This document shows, one piece after another, positions 8,295 to 16,480 of a stretch of DNA of 64,000 nt. The stretch spans positions 186,001 through 250,000 of the forward strand of contig JADJPL010000028.1 in NCBI GenBank assembly GCA_016713275.1. The letters run 5' to 3'. The notes beneath the pieces were generated by a model, which worked only from the letters and a program-made list of their open reading frames with translations, searched no databases and had not been told where the DNA came from. Position 1 is the stretch's first letter; each line of letters opens with the position of its first letter. Source of the stretch: Haliscomenobacter sp. GTDB lineage: Bacteria; Bacteroidota; Bacteroidia; Chitinophagales; Saprospiraceae. A program made the position numbers and the translations under genes.

Positions 8295-11200
8295 GACGTT
8301 CCAGGGCATTTTGCAAATTGAGCCGCGCCAGATCCAGGGTAAACGTGATTTTATTCCAGTAAGATGCCCCGTTTTGGGCGTAGGTCTGGCGGATGTTTTC
8401 GGAAGAAACCAAAGGGAAAAACAGGCCAATGCGCTGGCTCAGTGCCGTGATGGAGAGGCCGCCGCTCCAGAGCAGCGGTTTTTCAAGCGCAATGGCGGTT
8501 TGTCCTTTCTGACTGCCGTTGTAGCCCAGGTCGAAATACGCTTGTGCCGGGAGGCGCAGGGGAAAGCGGAAGGGCAGGTCGGCGTGCAGGTTTAGCGCCA
8601 GTATCCAGGTATTGGACCGGCCCAGGCGCTGCGCGGGGCCGGTCGCGAATTTCATCCCTCCTTCCTGGAGGTGGACCTGCTGTGCCTTGAGGCCGTCCTC
8701 CTGGTTTCTTCCAATGAAACTTTCTTCAAACCGGTAATCACTAAACCCCTGCCCGCTGAGGCTCCAGGCATTGGGCAGGAGGCTGAGCCCTTTGCGCGAG
8801 GGGTTCTTGTCGAGAAGTGCCCCGGCAAAAAAGCGGAAATGGAAGCGTTTGTCTTGCCGGTACGCCGGGGAAATTTGAAAAGCCAGGCTTCCTTTGTGAA
8901 AAACGGCGGATTGGTTTAATCCCGGCAAGGTAGATCGTTCCCAGGCGATCCGCCAGTTGGAGGCTTGAAGGGGGTTTTTATTCCTGCCTTCATATGCTGC
9001 TGTCTGAATACGGGTGGTGACGTTTTGTTTTCCTTCGTATATACCGCCTTTGCCAAACCGGGGCGTCTGCTGGTCCACCCATGCCATGCCTCCGGCAAGC
9101 GTGTGTTCCGACATTCGGGATTCGCCGTCGCGGAATACCAACCGGACCGAAGGCGCGACCCGGCGGTAGGATAAGCGATAGGCATACGCCTCATTTTTCT
9201 CGTAGCCGTATTGTTTTCCGTCTAAATGACCTTCGATGACGCGCCAGGGGCCGGAAAGCGGGAGCCATCGGTAGCGGAAAGCGGCGTTGCCCGTCAGCGC
9301 CCGGCTTCCGAATGCGTAGAAGGGCAATAGGCTGTAGCTCAGCCTTGGGCCTGGGATCGTCGTATTGTGTATCCAAAGGCCAAACTTGAACTCGTCGTAT
9401 GCATTCCACGAGATAGCTGGCTGAAAGAAGAACTGGGTGAAGGATTCATTCTCCAGCGTAGGCCAGATACCCGGCCGGAGCGGAGCGGTTTTTCGAAGCC
9501 ATCCGTTCATGCGCAAAGCGTTGTTGCGGCGCTGAAAATCGGGGGTGTAGTGCCCGGGATCCAGCACGAGTTGCTGGTAGGGTCCTGCCGGTATCCGCAC
9601 GGTTTTTACTCCGGTAAAGCCTTCCACCCAAGTGCTCCAAAGCGTTTGCGTATCCCGGGACAATGCGTTGAGTTGAATGGGGCCCGCAATCGTTCCCCGG
9701 TTCGCCAACTCGACTTCCAGTTCCTCGCCTACCTGGCGGGCGTTCCGGATGGCGTAGTCCTGCCTTTGGTTGCTATAGATAAAGCCTTCGAAGAGCCAAT
9801 CCAGGTTTTTGCCGCTTTTTCGGATCAGGAAATCGCGGAGATCGGCAGGCGCCGGATGCCGGAATTTCCATTCCTGGTAAAATGCCTGTATGGCGTCGTC
9901 GAATCCTTCTCGGCCGAGATACTGCTCCAGATAGCGGAGAACGAAGGCCGGTTTTTCATAAGACTGGATAAAATAATTGATGATATCAAAGCCGTTGGAA
10001 GAGGTTGCCGGCGGCTGGTCGCGGTTCTGGCGGGCCAGATACAGGTAAGCGGCCTCCCCGGCTTCCAGTTTGGAACCTCCTTGCAGGAAGGCGGGGATAT
10101 AGGTGTCGAGACTGCTGCCCGGGTAATAGGCGCGGGAGTAGCGGTGGTCGTAATAAGAGTTGATCCCTTCATCCATCCAGGCATGGTCGCGCTCGTTGAA
10201 GCCCAGAACGCCGTAGAACCAGTTGTGCCCCACCTCGTGGGTGATCACTTCGTCGAGCCCCTGGGCGTTGCCCGACAGCCCGATCACCGTGATCATCGGA
10301 TACTCCATGCCGCCGCCTGCGCTCAGCGCACTCTGCACGGCCGTGGCATGGGGGTAGGGGTATTCGCCCACCAGGCTGGAATAGAAGGCCACCGCCCGGT
10401 TGACGTAGCTTAGCGCGTCCTTCCACAGGTCTTCCTCCTCGTCGGTAAACATGACCCAGGTGTCGGTAACCGCGCCGGAAGGCTGTACTACTTGGCCCTT
10501 TTGAACCCGAAACCGCTTGTCGGCAAACCAGGCAAAATCGTGGACGTTGTCCGCTGTATAGCGAATGGTTTTCATCGCGGCGCTGGACGGCGGGAAGGTT
10601 CCCCGGGTGAAGGCCGGGTCGTGGCGGGGCGATTTATCCGGGTCGTTGAGATAGGCCTCGGTAGCTGCCGCTTTTTGCTTCAGGAATTCTACTTCTTCGG
10701 GCGATTCCAGCTTCCCGGTAGCGCCGGCCACATAATTTTCGGGGAGGGTGAGGCGTACGTCGAAACTCCCGAATTCGGAGTAGTATTCGCCCCATTCGAG
10801 GTAGGGCATGGGATGCCAGCCCTCGCGGTCGTATACCGCCGGTTTGGGGTACCATTGCGTCATCTGGTACGACTGCCCAACGTGCCCCAGGCGGGAAAAG
10901 GAAGCGGGTATTTGCAGGGTAAATGGGGTAGCGATGGAGACCCGGCGCTCCGGCGCCAGCGGCTCGGGGAGCGTCAGGCGGATAATGTCCGAATGGCCTT
11001 CCCAGGGTTCCCAGGATAGGGGTGTTGCTTCGGCGGTAAACGCAAGGTCTTGATAGCCTCCCCGCTGGCTATCAGGCGCAAAGTGAAATGCCAGGCTGTT
11101 TTGCCGCAGTTTTTGGCGGGCGAAGGCGCTGCTTCGATCTTGAAAGGCGTTGGCCCAAAGGTGGATGAGGATATAGCTCAGCGTATCGGGGGAATGGTTG

Positions 11201-11346
11201 ACGTACTCCATCGTCCACTGGCCCCGGATCTGATGCAGGGAATCGTCGAGCGCAACATCGATCCGGTAATGCGCTTCCTGCTGGAAATACGGAGTTTGGG
11301 CTTGTCCCAGGATGGGCAGCAATAAGAAGAGGAAATGGTTTTTCAT
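8278..11346 (-). CDS. Secreted M1-family metallopeptidase (aminopeptidase N-like)
   Basis: 1022 residues from the ATG at 11346, where a clear signal peptide begins (MKNHFLFLLLPILGQAQ). The N-terminal beta domain is followed by the M1 catalytic domain. Around residue 350-375, GGGMEYPMITV stands for the substrate-binding GAMEN-like motif and HEVGHNWFYG is the HExxH zinc site. The third zinc ligand is in DEGINSYYDHRY. The C-terminal third has no clear assignment and may be a beta-rich surface domain. It hydrolyses N-terminal residues of peptides outside the cytoplasm, probably for nutrition. The last residues (LDGGQ) and the stop are encoded by heptamer repeats shared with the parC end. The start lies divergent from dinB. 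Confidence 0.9.
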   Translation of the reverse strand: MKNHFLFLLLPILGQAQTPYFQQEAHYRIDVALDDSLHQIRGQWTMEYVNHSPDTLSYILIHLWANAFQDRSSAFARQKLRQNSLAFHFAPDSQRGGYQDLAFTAEATPLSWEPWEGHSDIIRLTLPEPLAPERRVSIATPFTLQIPASFSRLGHVGQSYQMTQWYPKPAVYDREGWHPMPYLEWGEYYSEFGSFDVRLTLPENYVAGATGKLESPEEVEFLKQKAAATEAYLNDPDKSPRHDPAFTRGTFPPSSAAMKTIRYTADNVHDFAWFADKRFRVQKGQVVQPSGAVTDTWVMFTDEEEDLWKDALSYVNRAVAFYSSLVGEYPYPHATAVQSALSAGGGMEYPMITVIGLSGNAQGLDEVITHEVGHNWFYGVLGFNERDHAWMDEGINSYYDHRYSRAYYPGSSLDTYIPAFLQGGSKLEAGEAAYLYLARQNRDQPPATSSNGFDIINYFIQSYEKPAFVLRYLEQYLGREGFDDAIQAFYQEWKFRHPAPADLRDFLIRKSGKNLDWLFEGFIYSNQRQDYAIRNARQVGEELEVELANRGTIAGPIQLNALSRDTQTLWSTWVEGFTGVKTVRIPAGPYQQLVLDPGHYTPDFQRRNNALRMNGWLRKTAPLRPGIWPTLENESFTQFFFQPAISWNAYDEFKFGLWIHNTTIPGPRLSYSLLPFYAFGSRALTGNAAFRYRWLPLSGPWRVIEGHLDGKQYGYEKNEAYAYRLSYRRVAPSVRLVFRDGESRMSEHTLAGGMAWVDQQTPRFGKGGIYEGKQNVTTRIQTAAYEGRNKNPLQASNWRIAWERSTLPGLNQSAVFHKGSLAFQISPAYRQDKRFHFRFFAGALLDKNPSRKGLSLLPNAWSLSGQGFSDYRFEESFIGRNQEDGLKAQQVHLQEGGMKFATGPAQRLGRSNTWILALNLHADLPFRFPLRLPAQAYFDLGYNGSQKGQTAIALEKPLLWSGGLSITALSQRIGLFFPLVSSENIRQTYAQNGASYWNKITFTLDLARLNLQNALERLDGGQ

Positions 11347-11458
11347 TTTTATTGGACCCAAAGGGTTTTTCGGCGGGGACAAATTAATGCAAAAGTATTT
11401 CTCGCAGAAAATGTTTTGTGATACTTTTTGTTGTAATTTGCGATACAAATTGTTTTGC
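11347..11458. promoter_or_regulatory. Divergent promoter region, M1 peptidase / dinB
   Basis: A/T-rich 112-base gap. TACTTTTG on the minus strand (11397-11390) fits the TAnnTTTG element for the peptidase. On the plus strand TAATTTG (11434-11440) with TTTTG (11414-11418) is a weaker candidate for dinB. The two give an apparent AAAAGTAT...ATACTTTT inverted repeat. I see no LexA-type box. Confidence 0.35.
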
Positions 11459-12655
11459 ATGTTTGACCGCGCGATTTTGCATCTCGATCTGGACGCGTTT
11501 TTTGCTTCGGTAGAAAGCCTGCGCAACCCCTCGCTCAAAGGCAAACCGCTTATTGTAGGCGGATACAGCGGCCGTGGGGTCGTTGCGTCGTGCAGTTATG
11601 AAGCGCGCCGGTTTGGCGTGCGTTCGGCGATGCCGGTGCGCACAGCGCTTCGCCTTTGCCCGGATGCGATTGTGGTGCGGGGGGACATGGAGGCGTACAG
11701 CAGGTATTCCAAAATGGTCACCGAGATCATTGCAGAGCAGGCGCCCTTGTTTGAGAAGGCATCGATCGACGAATTCTACGCCGACCTGAGCGGGATGGAC
11801 CGCTACTTTGGTTGCTGGCGCTGGGCGGTGGAGTTGCGTCAGCGCATCCTGCGCGAGAGCGGGCTGCCGATCTCTATGGCTTTGGCGGTGAACAAACTCG
11901 TGGCGAAGATCGGCGCGGGCGAGGCCAAGCCCAACGGCGAGCAGCTAATAGAAGCGGGCGCCGAGCGGGAGTACATCGCTCCCCTTCCTGTGCAAAAACT
12001 CCCCGCTGTAGGCGAAGCGACTGCCCGCAAGCTCAACCTCATGGGGGTGCGCACGATCGAGACCCTCCGCCGCATTCCGCCCCGCCTGCTGGAGCGCGAG
12101 TTTGGCCAGCACGGCACGCTCCTCTGGAAGCGAGCCAACGCCGAGGACGACAGCCCCGTCGCGCCCTATCACGATCAAAAATCGGTCTCTACAGAACGCA
12201 CGTTCCAGCAAGATACCGCAGATATGGGCTGGCTGCGCGACCAGCTCACGTCCATGGTCATGGAATTGGGCTACGAACTCCGCCAGAAGCAACAGCTTAC
12301 TTCCTGCATCACGCTCAAATTGCGCTACGCCGACTTCAATACGTTCACGCGCCAGCGCGCCATTCCATATACGGTAAGCGACCAGTTCCTGATGGGTGTC
12401 GCGCACGACCTGTTTGCGCAACTCTACGAACGCCGGCAGCGCATCCGTCTGCTGGGCGTGCGCTTTAGCGGCCTGACGCACGGAAGGCCTCAATTGAATT
12501 TATTCGACAATACCCCTGAAGATGCGCGTCTCCTCGGCGCGCTCGACAAGATACGCACCCGCTTTGGATCGGGCGCCATTACCCGGGCTTGCACGATGCA
12601 CACACAACGCACAAAGGAGCCGGCCTCAAAAGACGGTCCTTTGCCCCCGGCATGA
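11459..12655 (+). CDS. dinB: DNA polymerase IV (Y-family translesion polymerase)
   Basis: 398 residues from the ATG at 11459. The catalytic signatures are HLDLDAFFASVE (first metal-binding Asp near residue 10) and KASIDEFYADLSG near residue 100 (the D-E pair). These are followed by the helix-hairpin-helix region LPAVGEATARKLNLMGV and the little-finger domain. QLNLFD near residue 350 is a good beta-clamp binding motif. It is a low-fidelity polymerase that bypasses DNA damage. About the last eleven codons (EPASKDGPLPPA) and the TGA come from palindromic element copy C, so the C-terminus has been altered after the clamp motif. It is divergent from the M1 peptidase and convergent with the CoA-transferase gene. 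Confidence 0.95.
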   Translation: MFDRAILHLDLDAFFASVESLRNPSLKGKPLIVGGYSGRGVVASCSYEARRFGVRSAMPVRTALRLCPDAIVVRGDMEAYSRYSKMVTEIIAEQAPLFEKASIDEFYADLSGMDRYFGCWRWAVELRQRILRESGLPISMALAVNKLVAKIGAGEAKPNGEQLIEAGAEREYIAPLPVQKLPAVGEATARKLNLMGVRTIETLRRIPPRLLEREFGQHGTLLWKRANAEDDSPVAPYHDQKSVSTERTFQQDTADMGWLRDQLTSMVMELGYELRQKQQLTSCITLKLRYADFNTFTRQRAIPYTVSDQFLMGVAHDLFAQLYERRQRIRLLGVRFSGLTHGRPQLNLFDNTPEDARLLGALDKIRTRFGSGAITRACTMHTQRTKEPASKDGPLPPA

Positions 12656-12773
12656 AATTTTATTTTCTTTTTTCAATTCTTATAAAAAATCGCTTTGCGG
12701 CTTTTCATAAGAATTGAAAAAAGAAAATCTTCTTTGACGGCCATATGCAAAAACAAGTTTTTGAGATAGGCCT
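12621..12773. repeat. Palindromic gene-end element, copy C (~153 bp)
   Basis: Left end GGCCTCAAAAGACGGTCCTT, right end TTTTTGAGATAGGCC; the inner stem TTCAATTCTTATAAAAAATCGC pairs with GCGGCTTTTCATAAGAATTGAA. It is more diverged than copies A and D. It supplies the dinB stop (12653-12655) on one side, and its right end overlaps the stop codon of the convergent CoA-transferase gene (12772-12774). Confidence 0.88.
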
Positions 12774-14076
12774 ATACATGGAAATGCCAAAGATCAAACG
12801 CTTCGCGTTCCAGGCGTTCGCGGTGGTCGGGATGCGCGATATTGATCATGGCCCGGATGCGTTCGCGGATAGTGCGCCCATACATTTCTGCTACGCCGTA
12901 TTCGGTCACGATATAGTGCACGTGTGCGCGGGTCGTCACGACGCCGGCGCCTGGGTGGAGGGTCGACACGATACGGCTGAGGCCTTTGTTCGTGGAAGAA
13001 GGAAGCGCGATAATAGGCTTTCCGTGGTCGGAGAGGGCTGCACCCCGCATGAAGTCCATTTGCCCACCGACGCCGGAGTAGATCCGGGTGCCGATGGAGT
13101 CGGCGCAAACCTGTCCGGTGAAATCGACCTCGATCGCGCTGTTGATCGCCGTCACTTTCGGGTTCTGGCGGATGATTGCGGTGTCGTTGACGTATTCTAC
13201 ATCCAGGAAGCGTATGGTGGGGTTATCATCCACAAAATCGTAGAGTTTGCGGGAGCCCATCATGAAGCTGGTGACGGTAAAGTTGCGGTGCTTGACCTTG
13301 TTCTTATTGGTGATCACGCCTTTTTCGATCAGCGGAATGACGCCGTCGGAGAACATCTCGGTGTGTATGCCGAGGTCTTTATGGTTGGTCATAGCAGCCA
13401 GCGCGGCGTTGGGAATCGCGCCGATGCCCATTTGCAGCGTGGCGCCATCGTCGACGAGCTCAGCGACGAACTGGCCGATGCGAGTCTCAATCTCGTCGGG
13501 ATCGGGAATGATCATTTCCGGAAGTGGATAATCCACTTCGACTACTTTGGCAAAGCGGCTGATGTGGATGCTGCTGTCTCCGGCCGTACGCGGCATATTG
13601 GGGTTGATCTCTGCGATCAGCTTGCGGGCAGTTTGGGTGGCCGACAGGGTGGTGTCCACCGAAATACCCAGGGAGACATACCCGTTGCGGTCGGGAGGAG
13701 AGACCTGGACCAGCGCGGCGTCGAGTTGAATAATCCCCCGGCGGATCAGGCGGGGCGTTTCGCTGAGGAACACCGGAATAAAGTCGGCGCGGCCTTCCTG
13801 GACCGCTTTGCGCATATTGGCGCCCACGAACATGTTCTTGACGTGGAAGCTTTTGTTGAACGGTTCCTCTACATACGGCGCGACGCCCTCGGTGTGTAGT
13901 TGGTAGATCTCTACGTTGCGCAATTCCCCGCCCCGGGCAGCAAGCGCTTTGACCAGCGTCTGCGGCGCCGCAGCGGCGCTGTGAATAAAGATTTTGTCCC
14001 CGGGCTTAATGATCGATACCGCCTCTTCCGCAGTGACAGGCTGGTAGTTTTTTGTGTTTATCATGTTTATTCGCAT
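12772..14076 (-). CDS. Acetyl-CoA hydrolase/transferase family (4-hydroxybutyrate CoA-transferase-like)
   Basis: 434 residues. It shows the two-domain CoA-transferase family I fold: KPGDKIFIHSAAAAPQTLVKAL near the N-terminus, the RADFIPVFLSE and QVSPPDRNGYVSLG signatures, the catalytic glutamate in HTEMFSDGVIPL near residue 240, and GVGGQMDFMRGA plus HYIVTEYGVAEMYG toward the C-terminus. Such enzymes move CoA between acetyl-CoA and short organic acids via a glutamyl-CoA thioester; the acceptor acid is not readable from sequence. The start may be the ATG at 14076 or the one at 14064. A possible promoter lies 17 bases upstream. The stop codon coincides with the end of palindromic element C. Confidence 0.9.
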   Translation of the reverse strand: MRINMINTKNYQPVTAEEAVSIIKPGDKIFIHSAAAAPQTLVKALAARGGELRNVEIYQLHTEGVAPYVEEPFNKSFHVKNMFVGANMRKAVQEGRADFIPVFLSETPRLIRRGIIQLDAALVQVSPPDRNGYVSLGISVDTTLSATQTARKLIAEINPNMPRTAGDSSIHISRFAKVVEVDYPLPEMIIPDPDEIETRIGQFVAELVDDGATLQMGIGAIPNAALAAMTNHKDLGIHTEMFSDGVIPLIEKGVITNKNKVKHRNFTVTSFMMGSRKLYDFVDDNPTIRFLDVEYVNDTAIIRQNPKVTAINSAIEVDFTGQVCADSIGTRIYSGVGGQMDFMRGAALSDHGKPIIALPSSTNKGLSRIVSTLHPGAGVVTTRAHVHYIVTEYGVAEMYGRTIRERIRAMINIAHPDHRERLEREAFDLWHFHV

Positions 14077-14092
14077 TTTATTATTTCAAAAG

Positions 14093-14120
14093 CAAATTAA
14101 GCACCGAGGTTCAATACAAA
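14093..14120 (-). promoter_or_regulatory. Candidate promoter of the CoA-transferase gene
   Basis: On the minus strand TTTG (14120-14117) is followed after 16 bases by TTAATTTG (14100-14093), a near match to TAnnTTTG. It ends 17 bases before the start codon. Confidence 0.35.
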
Positions 14121-14239
14121 CCAGTGAAATCGGTCTGAAAAAAGGATGATTTTTGCCACCGGAAAAAAAATGACGCCTGCATCCGGTAGGACATTTCATA
14201 AATTTGTAACAACTTCGGCCTGTTCAAACTCCATCGCGC

Positions 14240-15025
14240 ATGGGCGTAACCCGTTTTCTGGACTTCCCCGGCCACCACAGCATCTTTTATTACCTGCTGG
14301 CGGCGGTGTTAACCGGGATTTTCCTTCAGGCGCTGGGCATTGGGGGGCTTTTCTTTTTTAAGCGCTCCGGCGAAAAACGCGCCAACCTTTGCTACGGCTT
14401 ATTGCTGATCGCATTCAGCCTCACGCTCCTGCATTACATCCTGTTGATGACCGGCATTCCGGAACGTTTTCCGCATATGTATTTCCTTCCGGTCTATTTT
14501 ACGTTGTCGTTCCCGCCCCTGTTGTTTTATCATATCAAGCTCAACCTGTATCCGGCCTACCGGTTTCGGCGGAGCGACGGCAAACATTTGATTCTTCCTG
14601 TGGGGCAATTCCTTTTTTTTCTGGGGGTGTTTCTTTCCCCTATCGCCTACAAATCGCACGTGGAACGCGCGTTTTTTAACCCATTTTACGGCGCATCCGA
14701 AACGGCCCTATATTTGTTAACGTTTTTTGCTTACCTCTATTTCGGATACCGGTACATTCAGGAGAAAAGGCGCCATTTGCGAACGAGCCGGGACACTCAG
14801 CTGGTTCGCTACCTCAGCAAACTGGTTCAGGTTCTTTTCATTCTGTTTTGCGTGCACACGGTCTTCGTACTGACCGATTTCATCAGCTATGAATTGATGC
14901 ACATCAACTTGCGGGCGGTCAAGCCCTATGCCGCTTTTGGCATCCTTTCCTTCGCTGCGCTGGTCCTGTGGCTTAGCACGTATGGTTTTCAGGTTCTGGT
15001 ATGGGGCCGAAAAGTCCTGAAATGA
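14240..15025 (+). CDS. Multi-pass membrane protein, unknown function (sensor-domain-like)
   Basis: 261 residues with about seven hydrophobic helices (roughly 17-38, 50-70, 82-100, 115-135, 150-168, 190-213, 222-248) and short basic loops. The arrangement resembles the seven-helix N-terminal half found in Bacteroidota membrane-bound AraC-type regulators, but the protein ends shortly after the last helix (VLVWGRKVLK). No DNA-binding or kinase domain is present. The ATG at 14240 directly precedes the first helix region. It ends tail-to-tail with dacB; the two stops together form TGATCA. The function is not recognised; the resemblance is my inference. Confidence 0.7.
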   Translation: MGVTRFLDFPGHHSIFYYLLAAVLTGIFLQALGIGGLFFFKRSGEKRANLCYGLLLIAFSLTLLHYILLMTGIPERFPHMYFLPVYFTLSFPPLLFYHIKLNLYPAYRFRRSDGKHLILPVGQFLFFLGVFLSPIAYKSHVERAFFNPFYGASETALYLLTFFAYLYFGYRYIQEKRRHLRTSRDTQLVRYLSKLVQVLFILFCVHTVFVLTDFISYELMHINLRAVKPYAAFGILSFAALVLWLSTYGFQVLVWGRKVLK

Positions 15026-16378
15026 TCACAGGGATTCCCAGATCCATTCCAGTACGTTCTGCATTTCTGTCCGGATAGGCGTGGCCGAGCCGTTGAAGTT
15101 GTTGTGCATAAAGCTGAAGATCAGCGTGCGCCCCTTTTTGGTTTTGACAAAACCGCTGAGGCAATGCTGGTTGGCCAGCGTGCCTGTTTTGGCAAACACG
15201 TAGGGTTCTGCTTTTCCTCCGTACCAGGAGCGGATGGTGCCTGATTTCCCGCCGGTAGCCAGGATGCGGAACAGGCGTTCCTGTGGAACTTCCTGGTAAA
15301 GTTTATGTAACAACGCTACGATCGTCCGGGGGGTAAACAGATTGTACCGGGACAGGCCCGACCCGTCGGCCCAGTTCAGGGTGTCGGGCGGAAGCCCCTG
15401 GAACAGGTTTTTCTTGGCGTATTCGATGACGGCTTCCGTGTTCAGCGTGTCGGATAATTTGGCGGAGCACATCAGCAGCAACTGCTCCGCGAGGTAGTTA
15501 TCGCTCTCCTGCATAAAGCGCTGGAGCAGCGTATCCGGAAGCGGGGCATATACGGTGGTGAAAGCAGGCAGCGGTCCGGGGATCTCGGACGCCGGCATAA
15601 CGCGGATGCCGAGGGTGTCGCTGAGCAGCCCGCAGACGGCAGCGGGAGATTGGTTGTAGGGAACTTCCACCGAGAACGGGCGGCCGTTGAGCGCGGATTC
15701 GTTGAAGAAAAAATAATCGCCGGTTTCCTCTCTTTGGATTCTGGGGTATGCTCCGCCGCCGGCAGGCGCCGGGCGGAGGAATCGGGTAAAGTATGCCGGT
15801 TGGGTTTTAATCTGGGTTTCCCCGGAATCCCGAAAAATACGCGCGAAGTTCCCGTGGATCGGAAACGGGCTTTTTTCCACCTGATAGGCATATTGATAAT
15901 CTGCCCAGGACCATCCGGGGCCGAAGTGGTCGTCGCGGTAGTTATCCTCGGAGTACAGTATCAGGTTTTTGGCTTGCTGAAGGATGTCCCATCCCTGGGC
16001 GTTATCCTCAAAGTCCGGATGAAAGAACAACGGGTTGCCCGTGCCCTGGATGACCAGCAGTTGGTCGCGGTATCCATAGCGCAGGACGGGCATGCTGTCT
16101 CCCAGGATTTTTAACGCGGTGTAGAGGGTAAACAGCTTGGTATTGGAGGCGGGCGTGAAGTACTTGAACGCATCTTTTTGGTAGAGCATCGCGTCTTTGG
16201 CCGGGTCAAACAGCGCAAACCCCGTGAAATATTGGGAGAATATCTTGGACTCCCGGATTTTCTCGTCGAGCTGCCGCTGGGTCCGGCGATCCATAAATTG
16301 AGCCGGCACGTTCAGGCTTTGGAACAAAATGGCAGCAAGAATGAGGATTTTTAATAATTTGGCAGACGCATTCGACAT
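15026..16378 (-). CDS. dacB: D-alanyl-D-alanine carboxypeptidase/endopeptidase (PBP4, peptidase S13)
   Basis: 450 residues. A signal peptide (to about residue 27, NVPAQ) precedes the serine-peptidase domain. SxxK is in ASNTKLFT (Ser near residue 78), SxN in ESDNYLAEQ near 290, and KTG in FAKTGTLAN near 397. Between SxxK and SxN lies the large insertion typical of PBP4. It trims D-Ala from peptidoglycan stem peptides and may cut cross-links in the periplasm. It is divergent from a serine hydrolase and a class A PBP, forming a cell-wall cluster. Confidence 0.92.
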   Translation of the reverse strand: MSNASAKLLKILILAAILFQSLNVPAQFMDRRTQRQLDEKIRESKIFSQYFTGFALFDPAKDAMLYQKDAFKYFTPASNTKLFTLYTALKILGDSMPVLRYGYRDQLLVIQGTGNPLFFHPDFEDNAQGWDILQQAKNLILYSEDNYRDDHFGPGWSWADYQYAYQVEKSPFPIHGNFARIFRDSGETQIKTQPAYFTRFLRPAPAGGGAYPRIQREETGDYFFFNESALNGRPFSVEVPYNQSPAAVCGLLSDTLGIRVMPASEIPGPLPAFTTVYAPLPDTLLQRFMQESDNYLAEQLLLMCSAKLSDTLNTEAVIEYAKKNLFQGLPPDTLNWADGSGLSRYNLFTPRTIVALLHKLYQEVPQERLFRILATGGKSGTIRSWYGGKAEPYVFAKTGTLANQHCLSGFVKTKKGRTLIFSFMHNNFNGSATPIRTEMQNVLEWIWESL

Positions 16379-16480
16379 AGGTTACGAGATCATTTGCGTT
16401 GAAAAAAACAGTGCGCGTTCCCTCCTCAAACTTACGCATTTTGGACAAGGGCCCGCGCATAGTTCATAAAATACTTGCAC

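Noticed and set aside
9367..10413. A 348-residue plus-strand frame within the M1 peptidase gene
   Set aside because: It lies opposite the catalytic HExxH region of the peptidase; a second gene there is not supported.
11390..11424. AAAAGTAT...ATACTTTT inverted repeat as an SOS operator for dinB
   Set aside because: It is explained by divergent TAnnTTTG-like promoter elements and does not resemble known LexA boxes.
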